This document shows positions 43,765 through 53,084 of a stretch of 64,000 nt of DNA, one piece after another. The translations under genes were made by a program, and so were the position numbers. The notes beneath the pieces were generated by a model. That model did not search any database and was not told where the DNA came from. It saw only the letters and a list, made by a program, of their open reading frames with translations. Numbering within the stretch: position 1 is the first letter of the stretch; every line of letters begins with the position of its first letter. The stretch lies in contig NZ_JAHKRR010000001.1 in the NCBI RefSeq assembly GCF_018863395.1, positions 1,240,001 to 1,304,000 on the forward strand. Direction: 5' to 3'. This stretch comes from Sinomicrobium weinanense (GTDB lineage Bacteria > Bacteroidota > Bacteroidia > Flavobacteriales > Flavobacteriaceae).

Positions 43765-45978
43765 ATGGCAGTAGTGATTGATACGGAAAAAGAGAACAAG
43801 GAAATTGCCAAGCAATATAAAGAACTGCTTCGCATCAGTTATCAAACGCTTACCGATGAAGACAAAAAATTGATCCGGAAAGCGTTTGACACGGCTGTTG
43901 ATGCCCATAAAAACCAGCGGCGCAAGAGCGGGGAAGCCTATATCTTCCATCCCATAGCCGTGGCCAAGATCGTGGCTTCGGAAATCGGGCTGGATGCCAC
44001 TTCCATTGCCGCTGCCCTGCTGCACGATGTGGTAGAGGACACCGAATATTCGCTGAAAGACATTGAGGACATGTTTGGTAAGACCGTGGCTATTATTGTT
44101 GACGGGCTAACCAAGATCTCCCACCTCAGTAAAGAAAAGGATATTTCCCTCCAGGCCGAGAACTTCCGGAAAATGCTGCTCACGCTGAACGACGATGTAA
44201 GGGTAATCATTATTAAGATCGCGGACCGCCTGCACAATATGCAGACCATGGAGGCCATGCCCGAGCACAAACAGGTAAAGATTGCTTCAGAAACCCTCTA
44301 TATCTACGCTCCCCTGGCCCATCGTATCGGCCTGTACAATATCAAGACCGAACTTGAGGACCTCGGGCTGAAATATACCGAGCCGGAAGTCTATAACGAT
44401 ATCCTCAGCAAGGTAGAAGAAAGCAAGGAAGACCAGAAAGCCTACATCGCCTCCTTTACCGATGTTATTAAAGAAAGCCTCGACAAGGAGGGGCTGAACT
44501 ACCAAATCAAAGGGCGGCCGAAATCCGTATTTTCAATACGGAGAAAAATGAAGGCCCAAAATGTGAGCTATGATGAGGTCTACGACAAGTTTGCCATCCG
44601 GATCATCTACAAATCCGATTCGGCCAACGAAAAGTTCCTCGCCTGGAAAATATATTCCATTGTCACCGATCACTTCCGCCCCAACCCTGTGAGGCTTCGC
44701 GACTGGATATCCTCACCCAAATCTACCGGCTATGAGGCCCTGCATATCACGGTAATGGGACCGAAAGGGCGCTGGGTGGAAGTACAGATACGCAGTGAAC
44801 GCATGCACGAGATCGCGGAAAAGGGTTATGCCGCACATTTCAAATATAAACATGGCGAACAGAAAGAACAAGGCATCGAAGTATGGCTAAACCGCTTACA
44901 GGAAGCCCTGGAAAACCCCAATTCGAACGCAGTGGACTTTGTGGAAGAATTTAAATTAAACCTCTATTCCAAAGAAATATTTGTATTTACGCCCAAGGGA
45001 GAGCTAAAATCCCTTCCCAAAGGAGCAACGGCACTCGATTTCGCTTTTAACATACATACCGAGATCGGCATGCGCACCCGCGGAGTCAGGGTCAACGGAA
45101 AACTGGTACCCCTCAGCTATGAGCTGAAAAGCGGTGACCAGGTAGAGATCATAACGTCCAAACAATCCAAACCCAATGCCAACTGGCTCGATTATGCCAC
45201 AACCGCCAGGGCCAGGTCCAAGATAAAGACCTCCCTGAAGGAAGACAAGAAGCAGATCGGTGAAGAAGGTAAAGAATTGCTACGCCGTAAACTGAGGCAC
45301 CTGAAGATCACGCTCAATGAAAAAGTGGTCAACGAACTGGTCAACTATTTTAAACTCAAGACCAGCCTGGACCTCTTTTTCCGTGTAGGTATCGGTACGA
45401 TTGACAACCAGATGCTTAAAAACTTTGCGGCTTCGCGTACCAATACATTTATCAATTTCTTCAAGAACCGTATCCGTAAAGCTCCTCCAGCCGTCCAGGA
45501 AGACCTGAACAAGGAAGAAGTCATTGCAAAGTACGACCTGCTCGTCTTCGGCAGGGAAGAGGAAAAACTCAGCTACAAGCTCTCTAATTGCTGCAACCCC
45601 ATTCCGGGAGACGATGTCTTTGGTTTTATCACTGTAAACGAAGGCATTAAAGTGCACAAAAAAGACTGTCCGAATGCCATTGCCATGCAGTCTAACTATG
45701 CTTACAGGATTATCCCCGCAAAATGGATAGATTCCACACAACAGGAATTCATCGTGATGCTCAACCTCTCGGGAATAGACAATATGGGCCTGGTGAACAA
45801 TGTTACCAAAGTGATCTCCAACAATATGCACGTCAATATGAAAAATATTAATTTCGACACCAATGACGGGGTGTTTTCGGGCAAGATCACGGTAGTAGTG
45901 AAAAATAACACCATTCTCAAAAAACTTATTGATAACCTTAAAAAGGTAAACGGGATCGACAAGGTGTCCAGGATGTAG
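43765..45978 (+). CDS. rsh: Bifunctional (p)ppGpp synthetase/hydrolase (RelA/SpoT homologue)
   Basis: 737 residues, the standard Rsh length. HD hydrolase domain at about 45-200 with His-Asp pairs intact (YIFHPIAVAKIVASE, ALLHDVVEDTEYS). Synthetase domain at about 240-370 (KSVFSIRRKMKAQ, KSTGYEALHITV, WVEVQIRSERMHEIAEKGY). TGS domain at about 395-455 (IFVFTPKGELKSLPKGAT), then the zinc-finger-like CCNPIPGDD region and a C-terminal ACT domain (FIVMLNLSGIDNMGLVNNVT). It makes and degrades the stringent-response alarmone. First gene of the core rsh-fur-purA block. Confidence 0.96.
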   Translation: MAVVIDTEKENKEIAKQYKELLRISYQTLTDEDKKLIRKAFDTAVDAHKNQRRKSGEAYIFHPIAVAKIVASEIGLDATSIAAALLHDVVEDTEYSLKDIEDMFGKTVAIIVDGLTKISHLSKEKDISLQAENFRKMLLTLNDDVRVIIIKIADRLHNMQTMEAMPEHKQVKIASETLYIYAPLAHRIGLYNIKTELEDLGLKYTEPEVYNDILSKVEESKEDQKAYIASFTDVIKESLDKEGLNYQIKGRPKSVFSIRRKMKAQNVSYDEVYDKFAIRIIYKSDSANEKFLAWKIYSIVTDHFRPNPVRLRDWISSPKSTGYEALHITVMGPKGRWVEVQIRSERMHEIAEKGYAAHFKYKHGEQKEQGIEVWLNRLQEALENPNSNAVDFVEEFKLNLYSKEIFVFTPKGELKSLPKGATALDFAFNIHTEIGMRTRGVRVNGKLVPLSYELKSGDQVEIITSKQSKPNANWLDYATTARARSKIKTSLKEDKKQIGEEGKELLRRKLRHLKITLNEKVVNELVNYFKLKTSLDLFFRVGIGTIDNQMLKNFAASRTNTFINFFKNRIRKAPPAVQEDLNKEEVIAKYDLLVFGREEEKLSYKLSNCCNPIPGDDVFGFITVNEGIKVHKKDCPNAIAMQSNYAYRIIPAKWIDSTQQEFIVMLNLSGIDNMGLVNNVTKVISNNMHVNMKNINFDTNDGVFSGKITVVVKNNTILKKLIDNLKKVNGIDKVSRM

Positions 45979-46121
45979 TCGGTGCTTCGGCCCTGCTCAG
46001 CAACCGGGTTGATCGGGATTGATTGTGACTGGTATAAATTTCCGTTAACCTGTTGATGGGAGAGGGAAATACGACTGTCGATCACAATAAAACTAAAGCC
46101 AGGGAAACCAAAATCTTTGCG

Positions 46122-46200
46122 TATCTTTGTACGGCCAATATTCCGGTATGCTTCCCCCCCGGGGAGGGCCCGGATATGAAAATACGGTTTCCGGCCGTAC
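46122..46200 (+). other. Candidate promoter with structured transcript in the rsh-fur gap
   Basis: The 346-nt gap 45979-46324 has no convincing gene. It contains TATCTTTG (46122-46129), an exact -7 match, followed at once by GTACGGCC (46129-46136), which pairs perfectly with GGCCGTAC at 46193-46200 around a C/G-rich middle with CCCCCCGGGGAGGG. A short structured leader or small RNA is possible. A 62-codon frame over it looks like chance. Confidence 0.35.
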
Positions 46201-46315
46201 ATTTTCATCTAAAAACGTTAAAAATCGGTAGCATCATATGAGTTACCGATTCAATATTAATCCTTTACATATTTTCCGGTTTTGACAAACTGTGCAGAAA
46301 CGAAAAAAAAATATG

Positions 46316-46323
46316 TAAGTTTG
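46316..46323 (+). promoter_or_regulatory. -7 promoter element of fur
   Basis: TAAGTTTG, an exact TAnnTTTG match, 19 nt before the ATG at 46343. It argues against the in-frame GTG at 46325 as start. TGTG at 46291-46294 is a poor -33. Confidence 0.55.
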
Positions 46324-46342
46324 TGTGTTAATTCTTTTTGAT

Positions 46343-46801
46343 ATGCCTTCTGTTATGACCAATAAAAAGAACCAAGAGATAGTGAAAAATGTCTTCACCC
46401 GCTTCCTTGAAGACAACGGCCACAGGAAGACTCCTGAGCGCTACGCTATACTCCAGGAAATATATGAAAGTGACGATCATTTCGACATAGAGTCGCTTTA
46501 TATAAAAATGAAGAACAAGAACTACCGGGTAAGCAGGGCCACCCTGTACAACACCATAGAACTGCTTCTGGAATGCGGCCTGGCCAGGAAACACCAGTTT
46601 GGCCAGAACCAGGCCCATTACGAAAAATCGTATTTTGACAGGCAGCACGACCATGTGATCCTTACCGATACCGGTGAGGTTATGGAGTTTTGCGACCCTC
46701 GCATCCAGTCCATAAAACAAACCATAGAGGAAGTGTTCAACATTAAGATACACAACCACTCCCTGTATTTTTACGCTACCAAAGAAGAAGAAAAACCATA
46801 A
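46343..46801 (+). CDS. fur: Fur-family transcriptional regulator without CxxC zinc motif
   Basis: 152 residues from the ATG at 46343 (46355 is an alternative Met). Winged helix with [19 protein letters not shown] and [18 protein letters not shown], then the dimerisation domain with [19 protein letters not shown]. The metal-site His residues (QHDH) are present, but the structural CxxC pairs of classical Fur are absent: the place that usually reads C-x-x-C is T-D-T-G. Senses a metal (iron, zinc or manganese) or peroxide; which one is undetermined. It precedes purA by 133 nt, as in other flavobacteria. Confidence 0.92.
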   Translation: MPSVMTNKKNQEIVKNVFTRFLEDNGHRKTPERYAILQEIYESDDHFDIESLYIKMKNKNYRVSRATLYNTIELLLECGLARKHQFGQNQAHYEKSYFDRQHDHVILTDTGEVMEFCDPRIQSIKQTIEEVFNIKIHNHSLYFYATKEEEKP

Positions 46802-46934
46802 AAACGACAGAAATAGTTACAACACAGGTCATCCGTCGGGATGCGCGGTCCTGCCGCGCCGGGGAGCTAACCTTACCTGATGGAGGCCAACATATTGCAT
46901 TAATTCAAAAGACAAGACTAACACGAACAAGACA

Positions 46935-48206
46935 ATGGCAGTAGATTTACTACTCGGGCTCCAGTGGGGAGACGAGGGAAAAGGCAAGATCGTAGACGTT
47001 CTCACTAAAAATTACGACATCATCGCCCGGTTTCAGGGCGGTCCCAATGCAGGGCACACCCTGGAATTTGATGGCATTAAACACGTATTAAGAACCATTC
47101 CTTCCGGGATTTTTCACGAAAATTCCATCAACCTCATAGGAAACGGAGTGGTTATTGATCCCGTGGTATTTGTAAAAGAACTGGAAGGGCTTAAAAAGTT
47201 TGATCTCGATTACAGGAAAAAACTCATCATATCGAGAAAAGCCCATATCATTTTGCCTACGCACCGCCTGTTGGACGCAGCCTCCGAAGCCTCCAAGGGA
47301 AAAGCAAAGATAGGCTCTACCTTAAAGGGAATAGGTCCTACATACATGGACAAAACCGGACGTAACGGTTTGCGTATAGGCGACCTGGAAATGGCCGATT
47401 GGCAGGAAAGATACAGAAATCTGGCAGACAAACACGAATCCATCATTTCTCATTATGATGTGGACATCCAATACAACCTGGATGAACTTGAAAAAGAATT
47501 TTTCGAAGCCGTAGAAGAACTGAAAACCCTGACCTTTATAGATTCTGAAGAATTTCTTCATCAGGCACAAAAGGACCATAAGACCATTCTTGCCGAAGGT
47601 GCACAGGGGTCGTTGCTCGATATAGATTTCGGTACTTATCCGTTCGTCACTTCCAGCAACACTACGGCCGCCGGAGCTTGTACAGGCCTGGGCATCCCCC
47701 CCAACCAGATCGGTGAGGTATACGGTATATTCAAAGCCTATACTACCCGTGTGGGAAGTGGCCCTTTCCCTACGGAACTGTTTGACGAAACAGGAAAGGC
47801 CATGGCAAAAAACGGAAACGAATTCGGAGCTGTCACCGGCCGGCCGCGGCGATGTGGCTGGTTAGATCTCGTAGCCCTGAAATATGCCGTACAGGTAAAT
47901 GGAGTAACCCAACTGATGATGATGAAGGGAGATGTATTAAGCGGCTTCGACACCCTGAAGGTCTGCACGGCTTATAAATATAAGGGGAAAGAAATCTCTC
48001 ACCTGCCTTTTAATATCGAGGAAGAAAATCTTTCTCCCATATACAAAACGATGAAAGGCTGGAAAGAAGACCTGACCCGAATGACAGATGAATCTCAATT
48101 TCCACAGGCCTTTAAAGACTATATCAGCTTTATTGAAGAAGAGCTGGAGGTCCCGGTTAAAATTGTTTCCGTAGGCCCGGACAGGACACAGACTATTAAC
48201 CGGTAG
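46935..48206 (+). CDS. purA: Adenylosuccinate synthetase
   Basis: 423 residues, full length. GTP-binding P-loop-like start LLLGLQWGDEGKGKIVDVL, HTLEFDGIKHVLRTIPSG, LAEGAQGSLLDIDFGTYPFV and VTGRPRRCGWLDLVALKYA. Cytoplasmic enzyme joining IMP and aspartate with GTP, the first committed AMP step. An inverted GGTTACAGG repeat follows the stop at 48217. The gap before it holds a GCGCGG/CCGCGC hairpin (46841-46860 region). Confidence 0.97.
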   Translation: MAVDLLLGLQWGDEGKGKIVDVLTKNYDIIARFQGGPNAGHTLEFDGIKHVLRTIPSGIFHENSINLIGNGVVIDPVVFVKELEGLKKFDLDYRKKLIISRKAHIILPTHRLLDAASEASKGKAKIGSTLKGIGPTYMDKTGRNGLRIGDLEMADWQERYRNLADKHESIISHYDVDIQYNLDELEKEFFEAVEELKTLTFIDSEEFLHQAQKDHKTILAEGAQGSLLDIDFGTYPFVTSSNTTAAGACTGLGIPPNQIGEVYGIFKAYTTRVGSGPFPTELFDETGKAMAKNGNEFGAVTGRPRRCGWLDLVALKYAVQVNGVTQLMMMKGDVLSGFDTLKVCTAYKYKGKEISHLPFNIEEENLSPIYKTMKGWKEDLTRMTDESQFPQAFKDYISFIEEELEVPVKIVSVGPDRTQTINR

Positions 48207-48216
48207 ATTAAATAAT

Positions 48217-48294
48217 TACAGGTTACAGGTTACAAGTTGCAGGTTTTGATAAAGGGAAAATCATCATCTCTTATTAAAACCTGTAACCTGTAAC
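48217..48294. repeat. Inverted TTACAGGTTACAGGTT repeat between purA and ostA-like
   Basis: 48217-48232 is the exact 16-nt reverse complement of 48279-48294. The loop holds TTTTGATAAAGGGAAAA, the head word of other dispersed repeats. Likely a terminator-like hairpin; no strong T tract. Confidence 0.8.
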
Positions 48295-48360
48295 TTTCAA
48301 TTCAACCTTCAACCACTATTAATTTCCTCTTAAATCCGCAATTTCCTGTTCAAAAAAGCC

Positions 48361-48368
48361 TATTTTTG
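48361..48368 (+). promoter_or_regulatory. -7 promoter element of the ostA-like gene
   Basis: TATTTTTG, exact match, 16 nt before the GTG start at 48385. Confidence 0.5.
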
Positions 48369-48384
48369 GAACAAATTTCAAGGC

Positions 48385-50307
48385 GTGCCGATTTATCTGA
48401 AAAAAATATCCCTTGCCCTTCTCATCCTCTTTTCCATAATATCTAATGCACAGGAAAAGAAGAAGAAGATCAATATTGTATATAGCGGGGAATACAACCA
48501 GAATGAAGAGAAATACCCCGGGGCTTCTATTTTCAGCAGGGACGACAGGCAGGTTCAGTTCGAACACGAAGGTATCGATCTCTGGTGCGACCTGGCTGTT
48601 TTCTATCAGAAAGAAAACCTGCTCAAGGCCTTTGGAAATGTGTTCCTTCAACAAGGCGACACCATACAGATGAACAGCGGCTACATCGAGTATGACGGCA
48701 ACACCAAGCTGGCCCTGGCCAAAGAAGATGTGGTATTGCAAAACCCGGACATGACGCTCACTACCGACACCCTGTATTTTGACAGAAAGAAACAGGAAGC
48801 CTACTACAATTCTTTCGGTACCATAAAAGACACTACCAATGTCCTCACCAGCAAGAAAGGGCGCTATTTCCTGACCCTGAAAAAATACCAGTTCCGCAAC
48901 GATGTTACGCTCAACAATCCGGAAGCCCAGCTCCATTCCCTGAGACTGGATTATTACCCTACGACCAAACATGCCTACATGTTCGGCCCTTCTACCATCA
49001 TCGGAAAGGATTATACCATCTATTGCGAAAGAGGGTTTTACAAAACCGAGCAGGAAGAGGGTTACTTCGTGAAAAACTCCCGGGTAGATTACAACAACCG
49101 GATCATTAACGGTGACAGCCTGTATTTTCACAAGGCGAAGAATTTTGCCTCGGCAACCAATAATATAAAAATAACAGATACGATCAACAAGGGCATTGTA
49201 AAAGGGCACTATGCAGAGGTATTCAAGGAAAAGGATTCCGTGTTTATCACCAAAAGGGCCGTAGCCGTAAACCTGGTGGAAAAAGACTCCATATACATTC
49301 ACGGAGACACGCTCATGGTCACGGGAAAACCGGAACACCGTATTATCCGGGCCTTCCGCGAAGCCCGCTTTTACAAATCGGACCTGAGCGGTAAGTGCGA
49401 TTCTATCCATTCCGACCAGAAAACCGGGATCACACAACTCATTACAAGGCCCATATTGTGGTCCGGAAAAACACAGATGACGGGCGACAGCATAAACCTG
49501 CTCTCCAATCCCGAAACCGAAAAGCTCGATTCACTCCACGTATGGGACAATTCCTTTGTCGTACAAAAGGATACATTGACCGCCTCGGGCTACAACCAGA
49601 TCAAGGGCAAGGAGCTCCTGGGTTATTTTGAGGACAACGAACTACGCGTCGTGGACATCATCAAAAATGCCGAATCCATCTATTACACCCGTAACGACAA
49701 GAACGAGCTCATAGGCATTGACAAACACGTGAGCGGTAACCTCCAGTTTACCCTGGAAAATAATGAAATACAGGACATTTCCTATTTTATCAACCCGGAT
49801 GCCGTGCTTTACCCCGAAAGCGACCTGCCGGAAAATGCCCGTAAACTACGCGGATTTGTCTGGTATGGTGATGAAATGATCCGCTCTAAAGACGATATCT
49901 TTGACGAAAAGGACAATAATATAGAACTCGTAAAAATACGTGGGATAGACAACCCCATAGACATCCAGGCCGAAGAAGAAGAATACCGCCGTGCTATGGA
50001 TTCCGTCCACCAGAGCCTGCCGCCGCGAAATCCCGTTCCTCCACCGGCAAAAGTTACGGACAGTATATCTGCAGAAGATAAGGATACCACGAATACGGCC
50101 CAAAAGGAAAGAGATACGATCCCAGGAAAAGAAAACAGGGATTCCCTGGACACCCGGAAGCCCGTACGGCAAGCCATGGACAGTATTTCAACAGGGATCT
50201 CCCGGGACAGTATTACGCCTCTCCAAAAAACCGATTCCATTTCACCACGGCCTAAAGAAGAAAATACGTCCGGAAATTCGAAGTCCGAAGTTAAAAGTCA
50301 GCAGTAG
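48385..50307 (+). CDS. OstA/LptA-like protein with low-complexity C-terminal tail, GTG start
   Basis: 640 residues. GTG start, because the signal peptide MPIYLKKISLALLILFSIIS lies directly after it. Beta-jellyroll OstA-like repeats fill about 25-510 (LLKAFGNVFLQQGDTIQMNS, TLTTDTLYFDRKKQEAYYNS). This is the Bacteroidota LptA/LptD-N-like protein thought to move LPS across the periplasm. The last 95 residues are disordered, with recurring D-S-I/D-T-I words, and the final SKSEVKSQQ is encoded by a junction repeat. It lies downstream of purA and 63 nt before the aminotransferase. Confidence 0.9.
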   Translation: MPIYLKKISLALLILFSIISNAQEKKKKINIVYSGEYNQNEEKYPGASIFSRDDRQVQFEHEGIDLWCDLAVFYQKENLLKAFGNVFLQQGDTIQMNSGYIEYDGNTKLALAKEDVVLQNPDMTLTTDTLYFDRKKQEAYYNSFGTIKDTTNVLTSKKGRYFLTLKKYQFRNDVTLNNPEAQLHSLRLDYYPTTKHAYMFGPSTIIGKDYTIYCERGFYKTEQEEGYFVKNSRVDYNNRIINGDSLYFHKAKNFASATNNIKITDTINKGIVKGHYAEVFKEKDSVFITKRAVAVNLVEKDSIYIHGDTLMVTGKPEHRIIRAFREARFYKSDLSGKCDSIHSDQKTGITQLITRPILWSGKTQMTGDSINLLSNPETEKLDSLHVWDNSFVVQKDTLTASGYNQIKGKELLGYFEDNELRVVDIIKNAESIYYTRNDKNELIGIDKHVSGNLQFTLENNEIQDISYFINPDAVLYPESDLPENARKLRGFVWYGDEMIRSKDDIFDEKDNNIELVKIRGIDNPIDIQAEEEEYRRAMDSVHQSLPPRNPVPPPAKVTDSISAEDKDTTNTAQKERDTIPGKENRDSLDTRKPVRQAMDSISTGISRDSITPLQKTDSISPRPKEENTSGNSKSEVKSQQ

Positions 50308-50338
50308 ATTTAACCAAAACCTCGAACTTCCGACTTCC
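50279..50338. repeat. Inverted GAAGTCCGAAGT-word repeat spanning the ostA-like stop
   Basis: 50279-50292 pairs with 50325-50338 (12 of 14). The left arm is inside the coding sequence and supplies its last codons; the right arm (CTTCCGACTTCCGAC) lies in the gap. Confidence 0.7.
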
Positions 50339-50370
50339 GACATCGGGCTTGGGACTCCAAAAACAGACAA

Positions 50371-51552
50371 ATGAAACAGGATTTCTTACATTACCAGGCA
50401 CAGACCTCGCCCCATCCCCTGGCCCTGGAGATATCGCACGCCACGGGCAGTTATATTTATGACACTTCAGGCAAGGCCCATCTCGATTTCATTGCGGGCG
50501 TGTCTGCCAATACCCTGGGGCACAGTCACCCCAAAGTGGTCAATGCCGTAAAAGAGCAGGCCGAAAGCTATATGCATGTCATGGTTTACGGGGAGTTTAT
50601 CCAGCAACCGGCTGTTGAACTCACCAAACTGCTGGCATCGCACCTCCCCGATCCGCTGGAGACCACTTACCTGGTCAATTCTGGGACTGAAGCCATCGAA
50701 GGCGCTCTGAAACTGGCCAAAAGGGTTACCGGCCGCAGCGAGATCATTGCAGCCCGGGACGCCTATCACGGCAATACACAGGGCTCTATGAGCGTTATGG
50801 GAAGGGAAGAAAGGAGACAGGCCTTCCGGCCACTCATCCCCGGTAGCAGGTTTATCACCTTCAACAGGGAAAAAGACCTCGAAAAAATAACGGAAAAGAC
50901 CGCAGCTGTCCTCCTGGAAACCATACAGGGAGGTGCCGGGTTTATCCTGCCGGAGAACGATTATCTCCTCAAAGTGAGAGAACGATGCAACAAGACCGGA
51001 ACACTGCTGATACTCGACGAAATACAACCCGGTTTCGGGCGTACCGGAAAACTGTTCGGGTTCGAACATTTCGGTATGGTCCCCGATATCCTGGTCATGG
51101 GAAAAGGTATGGGTGGCGGAATGCCCGTAGGCGCTTTCAGCGCGTCAACATCCATGATGGAAACCCTGAAAGACAAGCCCAAACTGGGACATGTCACCAC
51201 CTTTGGCGGAAATCCTGTCATAGCGTCAGCATGCCTGGCCACCCTGAAAGAAGTGACGCAAACCACACTCATGGAAGATACCCTGAAGAAAGAAAAACTG
51301 TTCCGGGAACTGCTCGTTCACCCGCGCATCACGGAGGTAAGAGGAAAGGGCCTGATGCTTGCCATAATGACAGAAAGCGCCGAACTGGCCAGCCATATCA
51401 TTCTCCGCTCGCTGGAGAAAGGATTGCTGCTGTTCTGGCTGCTTTTCGAGACCAAAGCTGTAAGGATCACCCCTCCCCTCACGATCTCGGAAGAAGAAAT
51501 ACGGAAAGGGTGTGCCACAATCCTGGAAGTCCTGGACCAATGGCACGATTAA
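50371..51552 (+). CDS. Class III PLP-dependent aminotransferase
   Basis: 393 residues, ornithine/acetylornithine aminotransferase-like fold. YLVNSGTEAIEGALKLAKRV (PLP phosphate), AYHGNTQGSMSVMG, LILDEIQPGFGRTGKLFGFE (Asp to PLP nitrogen), PLP-Lys in LVMGKGMGGGMPVGAF, and HVTTFGGNPVIASA. The substrate is uncertain: acetylornithine, 4-aminobutyrate or another omega-amine. There is no arg operon nearby. Cytoplasmic. It follows the ostA-like gene after the inverted repeat. Confidence 0.93.
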   Translation: MKQDFLHYQAQTSPHPLALEISHATGSYIYDTSGKAHLDFIAGVSANTLGHSHPKVVNAVKEQAESYMHVMVYGEFIQQPAVELTKLLASHLPDPLETTYLVNSGTEAIEGALKLAKRVTGRSEIIAARDAYHGNTQGSMSVMGREERRQAFRPLIPGSRFITFNREKDLEKITEKTAAVLLETIQGGAGFILPENDYLLKVRERCNKTGTLLILDEIQPGFGRTGKLFGFEHFGMVPDILVMGKGMGGGMPVGAFSASTSMMETLKDKPKLGHVTTFGGNPVIASACLATLKEVTQTTLMEDTLKKEKLFRELLVHPRITEVRGKGLMLAIMTESAELASHIILRSLEKGLLLFWLLFETKAVRITPPLTISEEEIRKGCATILEVLDQWHD

Positions 51553-51650
51553 TGTTAACTACTTTGTTGATAACAAAAACGCCCAACTAATAGAAATAAA
51601 GGCTTCAAGCCCTAAATTTATTAACGTGGAATTCTAAAAAAGCATTGCCT

Positions 51651-53051
51651 ATGCCATTTAGTTCTGACGGAAACCGAAATTTCCCCATTTCGAAATTCGA
51701 ATCCATGCTCAAGACCAACGATGTGTATTTTTTTGATGCGGATGATTTTGAAGATATCATACACCACTATCTCGATCTGGGTAAAGTGGCCCTGGCAAAA
51801 AAAGCAATAAAAATAGGGCTCGAACAGCATACCTCCTCTACCAATCTGAAATTGCTCCTCATAGAGGTCCTCATTTTTGAAAACAGGTTTGACACGGCCG
51901 AGCGTATGCTCGACGAACTGGCAGCCCTGGAAACTTCGAATGAAGAGGTATACATTCAGCGTGCCAACATATATTCCAAGAAAGACAACCACGCTATGGC
52001 CATAGAGCTGCTCAAGGAAGCCCTGGTTTATGCAGAAGACCATGCGGATATCTATTCCCTCATCGGTATGGAACACCTTTTCCTGGACAATTATTCCGAG
52101 GCTAAAGACTGTTTTATCAAATGCCTGGAAGAAGACCCGCAAGACTATTCTGCGCTCTACAACATTATCTATTGTTTCGATTTCCTGGAAGACCACGATG
52201 GCGCCATTACCTACCTGAACACTTATCTCGAACTGAATCCGTATAGCGAAATAGGCTGGCACCAGATGGGGAAACAGTTCTTTCACAAGAAAATGCTCAA
52301 GGAAGCCCTGGCTGCCTTTGACTTTGCCATTATTTCCGACGATACTTTCGTAGGCGCTTACCTCGAAAAAGGAAAAGTGCTGGAAAAACTGGGCCGGTAT
52401 AACGAGGCCATAGAGAACTATGAACTCACACTCGGGCTGGACGATCCCACTTCATTTGCCTACCTCAGGATTGGAAAGTGCCACGAAAAACTGGGAAATG
52501 ACAACATCGCCAAACAATACTACTACAAAACAGTCCACGAAGACCCCCTGCTGGACAAGGGATGGATAGCCATTACCGATTTTTACCTGAAACAGTACAA
52601 CTACCAGAAGGCCAAATACTACATCAATAAAGCGCTGAATATCGACAGCGAAAACATCGCCTACTGGAAACGGTGTGCTGAGATCAACAAAGAACTCCAC
52701 CTGTATGAAGAAGCCGATATTTCCTACCAGAAAACCATAGAACTCGGTAATTACGAACTGAGTACCTGGACCTCCTGGTGCGACATTCTCATAAAAATAG
52801 GTGAGTTTGACAGTGCCGTGCACATTATGTTACAGGCCCTGGAATTCTATCCGAACGAAGCCCTGCTCGAATACCGTATTGCCGGATTGTATTACACCCT
52901 TTCAGACGGCATAAAAGGCCGCTTTCACCTTAAAAATGCGCTGGCCGACAATTACGGGAAACACAGCATTCTCAAGGAGTTATTCCCCTCCGTCTTCGGT
53001 CGCCAGACTGTTAAGAATATTATAACAGATTTTAAAAAGGCTTCTATTTAA
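51651..53051 (+). CDS. Tetratricopeptide-repeat protein
   Basis: 466 residues from the ATG at 51651 (an in-frame TTG lies at 51645). No signal peptide or membrane segment, so cytoplasmic. About ten TPR-like helix pairs, for example VYIQRANIYSKKDNHAMAIE, DIYSLIGMEHLFLDNYSEAK, AYLEKGKVLEKLGRYNEAIE and YLRIGKCHEKLGNDNIAKQY. A scaffold for protein contacts; the partner is unknown. It immediately precedes the two DUF368 genes (33 nt), an arrangement that recurs in flavobacteria and suggests a link with envelope lipid-carrier function (inference). Confidence 0.92.
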   Translation: MPFSSDGNRNFPISKFESMLKTNDVYFFDADDFEDIIHHYLDLGKVALAKKAIKIGLEQHTSSTNLKLLLIEVLIFENRFDTAERMLDELAALETSNEEVYIQRANIYSKKDNHAMAIELLKEALVYAEDHADIYSLIGMEHLFLDNYSEAKDCFIKCLEEDPQDYSALYNIIYCFDFLEDHDGAITYLNTYLELNPYSEIGWHQMGKQFFHKKMLKEALAAFDFAIISDDTFVGAYLEKGKVLEKLGRYNEAIENYELTLGLDDPTSFAYLRIGKCHEKLGNDNIAKQYYYKTVHEDPLLDKGWIAITDFYLKQYNYQKAKYYINKALNIDSENIAYWKRCAEINKELHLYEEADISYQKTIELGNYELSTWTSWCDILIKIGEFDSAVHIMLQALEFYPNEALLEYRIAGLYYTLSDGIKGRFHLKNALADNYGKHSILKELFPSVFGRQTVKNIITDFKKASI

Positions 53052-53058
53052 ATTTGCC

Positions 53059-53066
53059 TATTTTTG
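53059..53066 (+). promoter_or_regulatory. -7 promoter element of the first DUF368 gene
   Basis: TATTTTTG, exact match, starting 8 nt after the TPR stop and ending 18 nt before the ATG at 53085. An in-frame TTG at 53064 lies inside this box. Confidence 0.5.
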
Positions 53067-53084
53067 TTCGGAAAAGAACAGTAT

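Noticed and set aside
46053-46241. 62-codon frame upstream of fur
   Set aside because: It overlaps a -7 box and an inverted repeat, has no homologue I recognise and no proper leader.
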